A stretch of DNA of 64,000 bases from PALSA-607 sp963825425 (GTDB taxonomy: Bacteria > Actinomycetota > Actinomycetes > Acidothermales > Acidothermaceae), in assembly GCA_963825425.1 (NCBI GenBank), contig CAWGTF010000021.1, positions 22,859-86,858 on the forward strand. Direction: 5' to 3'. The translations under genes and the position numbers were made by a program. Below are positions 31,190 through 41,828 of this stretch, piece after piece; positions within the stretch are counted from its first letter, which is position 1; each line of letters opens with the position of its first letter. The notes beneath the pieces were generated by a model, which was given only the letters and a program-made list of their open reading frames with translations, was not told the origin of the DNA and made no database searches.

Positions 31190-31971
31190 GGGGACGCCGA
31201 ACCAGCACGGTCGGACGGCGAGGGGCTGGCGGCGTTGACGGGTGACGCGATGGCCGGTGACGCAACGGCCGGTGATGTGACAGCAGTCGGGGACGGCGGA
31301 CCCACAGTGACACCCGCAGTCACGCGAGCCGTAGCAGCAGCAGGCACCCGTACCAGGTCGACCGAGCCGAGCTGAGCGGCCGCAACCACCGCATCGACAA
31401 AGGCCACCGGGACCGACAGGACGACGCCAGAACCGTCGCTGCTCCCAAGAGAGGAGTCAACGATCGTGTCGGCAATGGTGACGTTCGCAAGCACGAGTTG
31501 AGGTTTCGCCTGCTCCTGCCCACTGAGCGTCTTCGCTGTGACGTAGAGATCGACCTGCACGCCATGCAGATCGTTGCCTCGAGGCATGTGCAGTCGTGCG
31601 ACTGGAATCGTGACGAGCCGAACCGCCGGCGATGGCGTCGCCGGGACTGCCGCGAGCGGGATGAGCTGACCACCTGCGAGCGGCGAGACCGTAACGCGCC
31701 CAACCGGGCTTGCGCCGGCGGCGGAGATGTAGACGGCACCGTGGTCCTTGAACCGGACGTTGACCTGCACCAAGTCGGCCTTGATCAACGTGGTGCCGGG
31801 CGCGATGTCGCGCGACGCCGCCCACATCACGTCGTACCGCTGCGAAGACGCGATGATCTTCGCGCCGACCACGACGGACAGCAGCACGAGAACGACTCCG
31901 ATGACCAGTCGACCGTCGAGCCAGGACGGCGATTTCAGTCGGGTAGCGGACGGCGCAGGCAGCTCGGACAC
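31186..31971 (-). CDS. SAF-domain (CpaB-like) membrane protein
   Basis: The 261-residue protein has one N-terminal membrane helix (LVIGVVLVLLSVVVGAKIIA) and then an extracytoplasmic SAF domain. Motifs are AASRDIAPGTTLIKADLVQVNVRF, GRVTVSPLAGGQLIPLAAV and RLHMPRGNDLHGVQVDLYV, as in CpaB/RcpC and related antifreeze/SAF proteins. The C-terminus is a low-complexity Ala/Ser/Pro tail with VASPAIASPVNAASPSPSD. GTG at 31971 follows GGGGGAA, which decides it over an upstream in-frame ATG at 32082. It is translationally coupled to the CpaE-like gene downstream and divergent from the small HTH gene, with about 170 bp between them that probably hold both promoters. Confidence 0.85.
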   Translation of the reverse strand: MSELPAPSATRLKSPSWLDGRLVIGVVLVLLSVVVGAKIIASSQRYDVMWAASRDIAPGTTLIKADLVQVNVRFKDHGAVYISAAGASPVGRVTVSPLAGGQLIPLAAVPATPSPAVRLVTIPVARLHMPRGNDLHGVQVDLYVTAKTLSGQEQAKPQLVLANVTIADTIVDSSLGSSDGSGVVLSVPVAFVDAVVAAAQLGSVDLVRVPAAATARVTAGVTVGPPSPTAVTSPAVASPAIASPVNAASPSPSDRAGSASP

Positions 31972-32145
31972 GTTTCCCCCGTGACAATCAGTGGCCGATA
32001 ACAGGCCCCAGTCTGCCCCGTCGGCCGACTTTGCGATGACAAACAGAAGTGTTGTGTGGATAACGAAAGCATTCGTGATCAACCGATGGCATACTGACGC
32101 CTTACGACGTAGATGGCGGCGTCTGCCCGGTTTTGAGGAGGCTCG

Positions 32146-32376
32146 ATGGAGAAGCGATTTCTGCTCTTGTCAGATGTCGCTGAGGTGCTGAACATCTCCG
32201 CTGCGCAGACCTACGCACTGGTGCGATCAGGCGAACTGCCGGCGATCAAGGTCGGGGGCCGCGGCCAGTGGCGGGTAGAAGCGCCCGTGCTCGAGCGCTA
32301 CATCCAAGACGCCTACACCCGCACCCGCGACTTCGTCAGCAGTCATCCGTTCGGCGGTGGCGAGCCAGACGAGTAG
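32146..32376 (+). CDS. Excisionase-family helix-turn-helix DNA-binding protein
   Basis: A 76-residue protein dominated by a winged-helix HTH_17 domain: FLLLSDVAEVLNISAAQTYALVRSGELPAIKVGGRGQWRVE, then a helix (VLERYIQDAYTRTRDFV). The recognition helix is AAQTYALVRSG and the wing GGRGQWRVE. A very strong GAGGAGG ribosome site precedes ATG 32146. Similar single-domain proteins are widespread in actinobacteria in this neighbourhood (between SAF/CpaE-like and LysM genes) and act as small transcription factors rather than phage excisionases. The target is unknown, but the shared divergent region with the SAF gene is an obvious candidate. Confidence 0.88.
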   Translation: MEKRFLLLSDVAEVLNISAAQTYALVRSGELPAIKVGGRGQWRVEAPVLERYIQDAYTRTRDFVSSHPFGGGEPDE

Positions 32377-32884
32377 ACCGTTCGAAGCTCGTGGGCGATC
32401 TCAGGCCTGGGTGGGCACGGCGGCAAGATGAGGTGATGGGTAAATGTCCGAGGTGCAACTCACCGTCTCACGGGTTGGCAGGCCGGTCGAAATGCGCACG
32501 CTCTCTCAGCGGCGTTAGCGGACGACGTGTTGGGGTGCACCGTCAGGTACGGCCAGCTGGTGGCGCTAATCTTCGCCGGTGGATCCGCGCCGGGCCGCCC
32601 TTGAAGGCCGAGTTGCTTCGCTCGCTGACCGGCTGCGGGTCTCCTCGCGTGCAGACCTCGGCTCCTATCTGAGCGAGCTTGTTCCTGACGGTCCGGCACC
32701 TGCCGACGATGACCATCTTCCTGAGCTTCGAATGCGGCTCGCACGCATCGCGGCGGATCCGGCAGTTGACGAGCCGCTCCGGTTGGAGGCGGCATGCCAC
32801 ACCCGAGCGGGGCATGTCCGGTCGACTCTCGCCTGTTGACGTGGGCGGTGGACTGATCTGCGGGTGGGGCGGGCAGCCTAGAGT
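32377..32884. other. 508-bp region without a confident gene
   Basis: Between the HTH and methyltransferase genes there is no open frame I can assign. A short start at 32442 reads MSEVQLTVSRVGRPVEMRTL before a stop, and a neighbouring frame continues ALADDVLGCTVRYGQLVALI, which looks like one small protein broken by an indel. A later plus-strand frame at 32579-32839 (86 codons, RVASLADRLRVSSRADLG) has acceptable composition but no family resemblance. This may be a small hypothetical gene or its remnant. Confidence 0.35.
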
Positions 32885-33670
32885 GTGGGCGTGACCGAAG
32901 CCGCGGGTCGGGACTGGGCGGGTTTGTTCTCCGAGGAGTTCGCCGCTCCGGAGTCGGCGGTGCAGGCACGCGTGTGGGCGGCGGTGCTGGGTGCGGAGTA
33001 TCCGGCCGAGGTCGCGCCCTACAGCTTCACGACGCGTAGTGAGTTGACGCGGATCGCGATGGAGGTGCACGTAGGTCCCGAGGATCTGTTGGTCGACGTC
33101 GGATCTGGTCGAGGCGGTCCCGGGCTTTGGGTAGCTACCACAACGGGTGCTCGATACCTCGCGGTGGACATCGCCGTAGCCGGGTTGACGGAGGTGAAGC
33201 GACGTGCCGAACACCTGGGGCTTGGCGACCGGGCGGCGACCGCCGAGGGATCGTTTGAATCCTTGCCGATACCCGATGGGCACGCCGCCGCCGTGATGAG
33301 TATCGATGCGCTGCTGTTCAGCCCGGACAAGTCAGCGGCGATGCGCGAACTCGCTCGTGTGCTGCGCCCTGGCGGCAGGCTGGTGTTGACGAGCTGGGAT
33401 TACCATCAACAGCCCGAGGGAAGACCGCCGCAGGTCGCAGACCATCGTGGCCTGCTCGCTGCAGCCGGGTTCGACGTTGTTGCTTACGAGGACACCCCGG
33501 ATTGGGAAACTCGCCATCGCGAGATTAACCGTCTCCTGGCCGTCTCAGCCGAGGAACTGGCCGAGGAACGCGACACGCCGGTCGAGCAAGTGCGCGCAGA
33601 GATCTCCGAAATGGCGGCCACGGTCGACGCGATGACGCGCCGCGTGCTCATAGTCGCCGAACGGTCATAG
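32885..33670 (+). CDS. SAM-dependent class I methyltransferase
   Basis: The 261-residue protein has the Rossmann methyltransferase motif I LLVDVGSGRGGPGLWVA, an acidic ribose-binding strand (YLAVDIAVAGLTEV), motif II-like AAVMSIDALLFS and the post-motif MRELARVLRPGGRLVLTSWDY, as in UbiE/Methyltransf_11 enzymes. The N-terminal YSFTTRSELTRIAMEVHV and C-terminal helical part resemble small-molecule methyltransferases of actinobacterial secondary metabolism, but the substrate cannot be predicted. Start may be GTG 32885 or GTG 32891. It stands alone; the downstream toxin-antitoxin pair is on the other strand. Confidence 0.87.
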   Translation: MGVTEAAGRDWAGLFSEEFAAPESAVQARVWAAVLGAEYPAEVAPYSFTTRSELTRIAMEVHVGPEDLLVDVGSGRGGPGLWVATTTGARYLAVDIAVAGLTEVKRRAEHLGLGDRAATAEGSFESLPIPDGHAAAVMSIDALLFSPDKSAAMRELARVLRPGGRLVLTSWDYHQQPEGRPPQVADHRGLLAAAGFDVVAYEDTPDWETRHREINRLLAVSAEELAEERDTPVEQVRAEISEMAATVDAMTRRVLIVAERS

Positions 33671-33768
33671 CCCCACCGGTCTCACCGGCCATGACGTCAG
33701 TCGAAAGTCGCGCTGTCGGTGGCATGACAGCGCGTTCAGGTGAACGCGCACCGCGGCCGAGCGGATGG

Positions 33769-34113
33769 TTAGTCGCTGGTGTTGCCGGCAGCTCGCACTA
33801 TCAGTCGTGTGACGGCGGCCTGGAGTTCGGGAAGGTCGTTGGCGATGGTGGCGTCGAGGATCGCGTGGGATGTGTCGAAGTAGCGGTGCGCGAGCCGGTC
33901 GCGCATCGCAGCGATCTGCGCCCAAGGGATGCCGGGTTCGGTCTCAAGCAGATCGTTCCCGATCCCTTTGACGGCTTCACCGATTTCGATGAGCCGGACC
34001 CGGACTGCGTCGAAAACCAAACTGTCCGACAACTCACCGCGTTGCAGGTGCGCCCCGATCGCGGTGATCGCGGCCGCAATGTCAGCTAAGCGTTGCGCGT
34101 CGTGGCGGCTCAC
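33769..34113 (-). CDS. hepT: HepT-like HEPN toxin (type VII TA)
   Basis: The 114-residue all-helical HEPN (DUF86) protein has the diagnostic R-x4-H-x-Y motif in AAMRDRLAHRYFDT (R, H and Y all present). In characterised systems HepT is an RNase toxin silenced when its partner MntA adds AMP to the motif Tyr. Other family segments are VFDAVRVRLIEIGEAVKGI and IPWAQIAAMRD. The ATG overlaps the stop of the upstream MNT gene by 4 bp (ATGA), so antitoxin and toxin are translationally coupled with antitoxin first. The length is normal and all catalytic residues are present, so an active toxin is plausible. Confidence 0.92.
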   Translation of the reverse strand: MSRHDAQRLADIAAAITAIGAHLQRGELSDSLVFDAVRVRLIEIGEAVKGIGNDLLETEPGIPWAQIAAMRDRLAHRYFDTSHAILDATIANDLPELQAAVTRLIVRAAGNTSD

Positions 34114-34631
34114 AACGCAACCAGTTCAGCGAACACGTTGCGCCGCACACCGGGCTTGAGATCAGCAGCCGGCACCAGATCAACCCGCGCCCCAAGGAGT
34201 TCTTCGAGTTCTGCCGCGAGACGGCCCAACTTGAACAAGCCCAGGCCGGGCGGCAGTATCACCAGCAGGTCAACGTCGCTGTCGGGGCGGTCCTCACCAC
34301 GCGCAACGCTGCCGAACACGCCGCTGATGGTTACACCATGGGCAGCGGCGGCCTGCAAGACCGCAACCCGATTGTGGCGAAGTCGCCGACCCAACGGACC
34401 GGACAATCCGCTCAGTGGCGCCGCGGATCGCCGGACCCGGATATCCAGCCGAGACCCACTCGCCTCGACCAACGCCGCCAGTGTGGACAACGCCGGCTGG
34501 CGACGCCCTGACTCATACACACTGATCACACTTTGGGTGACACCCGCCCGCGCCGCCAACTCGGCCTGCGATAACCCCGCCCGCGCCCGCGCAGTTCGCA
34601 GCAGAGCACCCGCTGAAGGCATGCTAGACAT
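34110..34631 (-). CDS. mntA: HTH-MNT fusion antitoxin (MntA-like) of HepT system
   Basis: The 173-residue protein has an N-terminal XRE helix-turn-helix (GALLRTARARAGLSQAELAARAGVTQSVISVYESG, about residues 8-45) fused to a minimal nucleotidyltransferase. The latter carries GVFGSVARGEDRPDSDVDLLV, exactly the G-S-x10-D-x-D active-site pattern, followed by a distal acidic strand RVDLVPA. In MntA this domain AMPylates HepT. The HTH suggests that the antitoxin also represses its own operon; classical MntA lacks it. The C-terminus is LKPGVRRNVFAELVAL. The start codon at 34631 is followed by a second in-frame Met three residues on. A 139-bp A/T-richer stretch upstream (to the GH13 stop) should contain the operator. 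Confidence 0.9.
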   Translation of the reverse strand: MSSMPSAGALLRTARARAGLSQAELAARAGVTQSVISVYESGRRQPALSTLAALVEASGSRLDIRVRRSAAPLSGLSGPLGRRLRHNRVAVLQAAAAHGVTISGVFGSVARGEDRPDSDVDLLVILPPGLGLFKLGRLAAELEELLGARVDLVPAADLKPGVRRNVFAELVAL

Positions 34632-34770
34632 GAGATCAATATAGCGGATCGTGCATAGCTAAATCGTCCGACTTTCGGCATGTGATCGCGTTCGAGCAGC
34701 GACTGCGGGTCTTGGCCGGCCGGCCCATCGCGCCCGGGTTGGGCCCACGCAACCAGCCTTAAAGCCGTAC

Positions 34771-36375
34771 TCAGGCGCGGGCGAGCACGCCGTAGCCGAA
34801 GCCCTCGATGCTGAGCTGGTCGTTGCTGATCGTGACGCCCCTCGACAGGAGGTCCGTCGCGCCGACAATCTCCGGCGCGCTGACAACGGCTGGTTCCTGT
34901 CGGGGATTGACGACCACGAGGTGCGTTTCGCCGCGAGTGAAGGTGAACGGATACCCGTCGTTCAGTACGCGGGTCGCGGCCCGGGAGCCGAGCGCGGGTG
35001 TGCTCCTGCGCAGCCCGATGAGTCGCCGCACGAGATTGAGCGTTGCGTCCGGCTGGTTCTCTTGGTCGGCGACATGGGGGCGCGCAGGGTCAGGGTCGAT
35101 AGGCAAGTAGAGCCGAGATGGTTGCGCGGTGGAGAACCCGGCGTTGAGGCCGTCGTCCCATTGCATCGGGGTGCGGCAGCCGGCTCGGTTGTATGCGGGA
35201 TTGCACACCGCGCCTTCGACGTCGGGCATGCCTGGCAGGTAGCGCATCCCGATCTCGTCGCCGTAGTAGAGGCACGGCACGGATCCCCACGTGAACAAGA
35301 AGGTGAGCGCGGCACCGAGCTGCTCCATCGTCCGAGTACCGCACCGGAGCCGATCGAAGTCATGGTCGGCGCTCGACATGATCACCAGCCGCGACGGGTC
35401 GGCAGTCTTGACGGCGTCCCAGCCTTCAAGGAACACCTGCGTGCTCCCAAGACCAGCGGCGTCGAAGAAGGGGTGTCGGGGCGGCTGGAACGGCAGGATC
35501 CCGGCGGCGTGGTTGTCGAACAGGCTCGCGTGCTCGGCGTCGATGACCAGGAAGAAGTCGGCGTCGAACGCCAGCGGTTGGCCGGTTCGAGGCTCCCGCC
35601 CTTCCGGGATGATGACCGCGTCGGGGTACGCCGAGTCGAGCCACCGCCGGATGTCACGCCAGACATCGCAGGTCAATGACCGGGCCTTCAAGCGGTCGTA
35701 GCCTTTGACCAACGAGAACGCCATATCGACGCGGAAACCAGCAACCCCACACTCGAGCCAGAACGCCATGATGTCCTTGAGTGCCTGGACATTGCGCCGT
35801 GGCCCGGGGTCACTGACGGCGTCGCGCCACGGTTCGGCTTCATCCATTTCGGCCCAGCCGAAGTTCAGCGCCGGTTGTTCGTCGTAGAAGTTCTTCAGGT
35901 ACCAGCCGCCGCGAGGTCCGGGCGAACGCACCCACGCCGGCGTCCCGGGGATGTCGCCAGACCATCCCGTTGCGGGCGGCTGCTCGCACCAGATGTAGCG
36001 GTCGCCGTCGGGGTCGGGGCCGTCGGCGTGCAGTTCATGCTGGAACCAGGGATGCTCGACCGAAGTGTGCCCGGCAACGAGGTCGAGCAGAACTCGCATG
36101 CCACGACGCTTCGCCTCTGCAACCAGCTCAACCATGTCGTCGTTGGTGCCGTACCGCGGGGCAATCTGCAAGTAGTCCGACACGTCGTAACCCGCGTCGA
36201 CGAAGGGCGACGCGAAGCACGGGTTGAACCACACGGTGTCGACGCCGAGCGAGGCGATGTAGTCCAGTCGCCCGATCACGCCACGCAGGTCGCCGATGCC
36301 GTCGCCATCGGAGTCGGCGTACGACTGAGGGTAGATCTCGTACAGCACTGCGTCCCGCAGCCAGTCCGCGCTCAT
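34771..36375 (-). CDS. GH13 alpha-glucosidase / amylase-family enzyme
   Basis: The 534-residue (beta/alpha)8 barrel enzyme matches the GH13 oligo-1,6-glucosidase/alpha-glucosidase group: AVLYEIYPQSYADSDGDGIGDLRG, LGVDTVWFNPCFASPF, DLVAGHTSVEHPWF, GFRVDMAFSL (nucleophile Asp), VIIPEGREPR (acid/base Glu region), SSADHDFDRLRCG (third Asp) and YYGDEIGMRYLPG. The canonical NHTS/NH(D) positions read AGHTS and SADHD, so the third motif has SAD-H-D rather than N-H-D. It is cytoplasmic, with no signal peptide. ATG 36375 (MSADWLRDA) is chosen over 36384. A role in glycogen or maltose breakdown is likely; exact specificity is not predictable. No sugar transporter is adjacent. Confidence 0.9.
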   Translation of the reverse strand: MSADWLRDAVLYEIYPQSYADSDGDGIGDLRGVIGRLDYIASLGVDTVWFNPCFASPFVDAGYDVSDYLQIAPRYGTNDDMVELVAEAKRRGMRVLLDLVAGHTSVEHPWFQHELHADGPDPDGDRYIWCEQPPATGWSGDIPGTPAWVRSPGPRGGWYLKNFYDEQPALNFGWAEMDEAEPWRDAVSDPGPRRNVQALKDIMAFWLECGVAGFRVDMAFSLVKGYDRLKARSLTCDVWRDIRRWLDSAYPDAVIIPEGREPRTGQPLAFDADFFLVIDAEHASLFDNHAAGILPFQPPRHPFFDAAGLGSTQVFLEGWDAVKTADPSRLVIMSSADHDFDRLRCGTRTMEQLGAALTFLFTWGSVPCLYYGDEIGMRYLPGMPDVEGAVCNPAYNRAGCRTPMQWDDGLNAGFSTAQPSRLYLPIDPDPARPHVADQENQPDATLNLVRRLIGLRRSTPALGSRAATRVLNDGYPFTFTRGETHLVVVNPRQEPAVVSAPEIVGATDLLSRGVTISNDQLSIEGFGYGVLARA

Positions 36376-36437
36376 GACACGCATTCTTCCCGACGACTCG
36401 CGCCCGAGTGTTGTCCCGCCTACACCATCGATCGCGG

Positions 36438-36992
36438 TTAGGCCCGACGCACGACGACCAGAGACGTCAACGGATACGCACGAACAGCCCGGACGGCGTC
36501 GTGCCGGCGCGGTTCGCCAGGCGCATGTTCGGCCATCTCGACGAAGTCCGCCCCGACGCGGTCGAGAGTGCCTGTTGCGGTAGCTCCGTCGACGAGGGTC
36601 AGCGTTACCGCTGATCGGTCACGCACGATGCCGCGCAGCGCATAGGCGAGATCCAGCCGGGCGGCTACCTGCCCCTCACCGTGCGGGACCGCCGTCTGTG
36701 CCGCCAGGCCACCGATCCACAGCACCGCGTGCGCGGCAACCAGCGCGTCTCGGCCCCCAACCTCGGCCAGCAGCAACCAATCGGGACCGACCGCGCGCAG
36801 CTCGCCCTCAATGACGCCAGGGCCGACCAGGCGCAGAGCCAGCCGTTGGCCGATCACCGGCCGCAGCCGGTCGACGAGCCGGAGCAAGGACAATTCGCGC
36901 CGACTCCGGTCGGTCACCTCAGCGGCTAGATCGGCCGTCTCGGCCTCACCGAACTGAGCTTCGAGGTCGCTGAATAGCTCATCCCAGCGCAT
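36438..36992 (-). CDS. Conserved actinobacterial protein of unknown function
   Basis: The 184-residue protein begins MRWDELFSDLEAQFGEAE and contains EVTDRSRRELSLLRLVDRLRP, WLLLAEVGGRDALVAAHAVLWI and GTLDRVGADFVEMAEHAPGEPRR. The alternation of short beta-strands in the last 120 residues, with a GTLDRVGADFVE turn, recalls an Sm-like or small beta-barrel fold. That is only an impression. I recall similar proteins in many actinobacteria near LysM and Rv3235-family genes, but no function is known to me. It is divergent from the LysM gene with about 113 bp between them. No signal peptide or membrane helix is seen, so it is probably cytoplasmic. Confidence 0.75.
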   Translation of the reverse strand: MRWDELFSDLEAQFGEAETADLAAEVTDRSRRELSLLRLVDRLRPVIGQRLALRLVGPGVIEGELRAVGPDWLLLAEVGGRDALVAAHAVLWIGGLAAQTAVPHGEGQVAARLDLAYALRGIVRDRSAVTLTLVDGATATGTLDRVGADFVEMAEHAPGEPRRHDAVRAVRAYPLTSLVVVRRA

Positions 36993-37068
36993 CGCTCACC
37001 TCTTCCACCGCAAGCGTACCGAAAATGACCCCACCAACATTGACAGAGGCTAAGCAGACCTGTACGAA

Positions 37069-37085
37069 GGTAAACCTAGGTAAAC
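37069..37085 (+). promoter_or_regulatory. Direct repeat ggtaaac-cta-ggtaaac upstream of LysM gene
   Basis: Two perfect 7-bp copies of ggtaaac are spaced at 10 bp, one helical turn, 21 bp before the LysM start codon. The stretch is A-rich against a GC-rich background (aaggtaaacctaggtaaacg). The arrangement is typical of a cooperative HTH-binding site or a promoter-proximal operator. Confidence 0.5.
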
Positions 37086-37105
37086 GAAAGCAAAGGACCA
37101 TTCAA

Positions 37106-37986
37106 ATGGGCTACCCACTGCGGCGTGCCGCACTCGCCGTCCGAGCGGGCGTGCTCGTCGCCGCGATCGCCGCGTTGCTCAGCTGGGCCGCCGGCCCGCC
37201 GTCCCACCCGTGGCGAGCGCTGGTGATCGGCCATCGACGCGCCCCGGGTGACTCCAGACTTCGATCAGCTAGTCGGCAACTCGGCGGCGCTCGCGGCGTG
37301 GGTAGGCCTGGGCTGGTTCGGCGTTGCGGTGCTCCTCGAAGTCGCGAGCGTGTTGCCCGGCGCCGCCGGCCGGGGCTTCGCGGCGGTCGCCGCAAAGACG
37401 AGTCCGATGCTGATTCGCCGCATCGTGCAAGCGGCGATCGGCGTCAGCGTCCTCGCTGGCCCACTGACCGCCGGATCGGCGTTCGCGGCCGGACCGTCAA
37501 CGAACACGTCGACATCGACGCAGTTCGACCGGCCGAACGCCCTCACGCCGGCACCGGCCGACTCGAGCCTCGTGCCGCTCACACTCGACCGGCCCGTGAT
37601 TGCGTTCGTTGCACCGACTTCCACTGCCGCGCCGACCTTCACCGCACCGCCGACTCTTGCTGCACCGCCGACTCTTGCTGCACCGCCGCCGGCTGCGACG
37701 CGAACGCTCACGGGGTCGGCGGCAATCGTCACAGGTGTCACCCATCGCGACTCGGCTCACCGAGACGACCGCGGTACCGACGGTTACGTCGTCCGTCGCG
37801 GCGACACGCTATGGGACATCGCCGCGCGACACCTCGGGCCCGGCGCGACCGCGGTCGACATCTCCCGCGCGTGGCCAGCGTGGTACGACGCGAATCGCGG
37901 CGTCATCGGCCCTGATCCGGGCGTGATTCGGCCGGGCGAACTGCTCTCTGCCGCCGTCCGCCTCGTCGTCCGCGAGCACCCGATGA
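37106..37986 (+). CDS. LysM peptidoglycan-binding membrane protein (frameshifted)
   Basis: The N-terminal MGYPLRRAALAVRAGVLVAAIAALLSWAAG is followed, after one inserted base near 37230, by a second and third hydrophobic helix (AALAAWVGLGWFGVAVLLEVASVL; VQAAIGVSVLAGPLTAGSAFA). Then come a Pro/Thr/Ala-rich linker with APPTLAAPPTLAAPP and a LysM domain at about residues 220-285 (YVVRRGDTLWDIAARHLGP, WYDANRGVIGPDPGVIRPGELL). LysM binds GlcNAc-containing cell wall. The current frame runs on into the next gene, but a single base removed near 37945 would end it in PPSASSSASTR and a TGA overlapping the next ATG, the usual coupling. I therefore treat it as a separate gene. Confidence 0.75.
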
Positions 37987-38747
37987 TCACGACAGCGCAG
38001 AACGTCGAGATCGGTGAACCGGCACCACGCAAGCGCTGCGCGACCAGCACGGCAGCCGCGGTTCGACGGCTCCCGACCTGCGATCCGCAGCCCCCGTTCG
38101 ACGATGAAGTCGCACCGACTGTGCCCGCCGACGCCACGATGCACCCGTCGGCAGGCGACTCAGATCACGGGCAGCGCGCATTGCGGCTGGTGTTCGCACT
38201 CCCGAGCGGATTGCCTTCGCGGCCTGAACTCCCCGACTTGCTGCGGAAAGAAGCCGCACCTGAGCTCCGGCTGCTACCAGCCCTGACCGAGCCGGTCGAG
38301 AGCAGCGAGCCGGTAGCGATCGAGTCGGCGACCCGGCGTCGAGCGGGCAGACGCGACAGCGTCGAGGAAGAGTTCGGACCGCAGAAGACTGCGAGCACGA
38401 TGCTGCCCGCGCCGACCCCGTGGGCGGGCCGGTTGGTCCAAGCGGTGATCGAGGTGGTGTCGGGGGTTCGGCCCGCCTCGCAATTGGTTCGATGGACAAC
38501 GGCCCCCGTGTACGAGGCACTGTGCGGGCGCGTTGCGCGACCGCTCAGCTACCCGGGCGCTGGCAGCCGCAACGGCGTCAACACCCGGCTTGCCGAGGTC
38601 GTGCGGTCGGTCCGCGTCAGCGAACCGCGCGATGGCGTTGCTGAGGTGTGCGCGATCGTTCAGCAGGGTCCGCGCTGTCGCGCGATCGCGTTGCGCCTCG
38701 AAGGCATCGACGGGCGCTGGCAGTGCACGGCGCTACAAATCGGCTAA
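37983..38747 (+). CDS. Rv3235-family protein
   Basis: The C-terminal part is the recognisable Rv3235-family domain: LVQAVIEVVSGVRPASQLVRWTTAPVYEALCGR, VRSVRVSEPRDGVAEVCAIVQQGPRCRAIALRLEGIDGRWQCTALQIG (about 100 residues). The rest, from ATG 37983, is Pro/Arg-rich and poorly conserved, as in Mycobacterium Rv3235. As sequenced, the frame is open from the LysM domain straight through, giving either a real LysM-Rv3235 fusion or an indel artefact. I favour two genes overlapping by ATGA. Its stop touches the convergent secA stop with no spacer. The function of the family is unknown; its constant position next to secA suggests an export- or envelope-related role. Confidence 0.75.
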   Translation: MITTAQNVEIGEPAPRKRCATSTAAAVRRLPTCDPQPPFDDEVAPTVPADATMHPSAGDSDHGQRALRLVFALPSGLPSRPELPDLLRKEAAPELRLLPALTEPVESSEPVAIESATRRRAGRRDSVEEEFGPQKTASTMLPAPTPWAGRLVQAVIEVVSGVRPASQLVRWTTAPVYEALCGRVARPLSYPGAGSRNGVNTRLAEVVRSVRVSEPRDGVAEVCAIVQQGPRCRAIALRLEGIDGRWQCTALQIG

Positions 38748-41659
<2,912 letters not shown>

Positions 41660-41828
41660 GAAGCTTGGCTCCTCGAAACGGTGCCGGGACGATATCGGGA
41701 CGGCGGGGGCGTGCGGTCCGTCCTTCCGCCATCGTAGGCGAGGCGCAGGCCAGACGGAGGAGGCGTGCCGTCGGAGCGTCGGTACCGCGACCTACGATCC
41801 GACCCATGACCGGACCCCAGCAGCGCAA

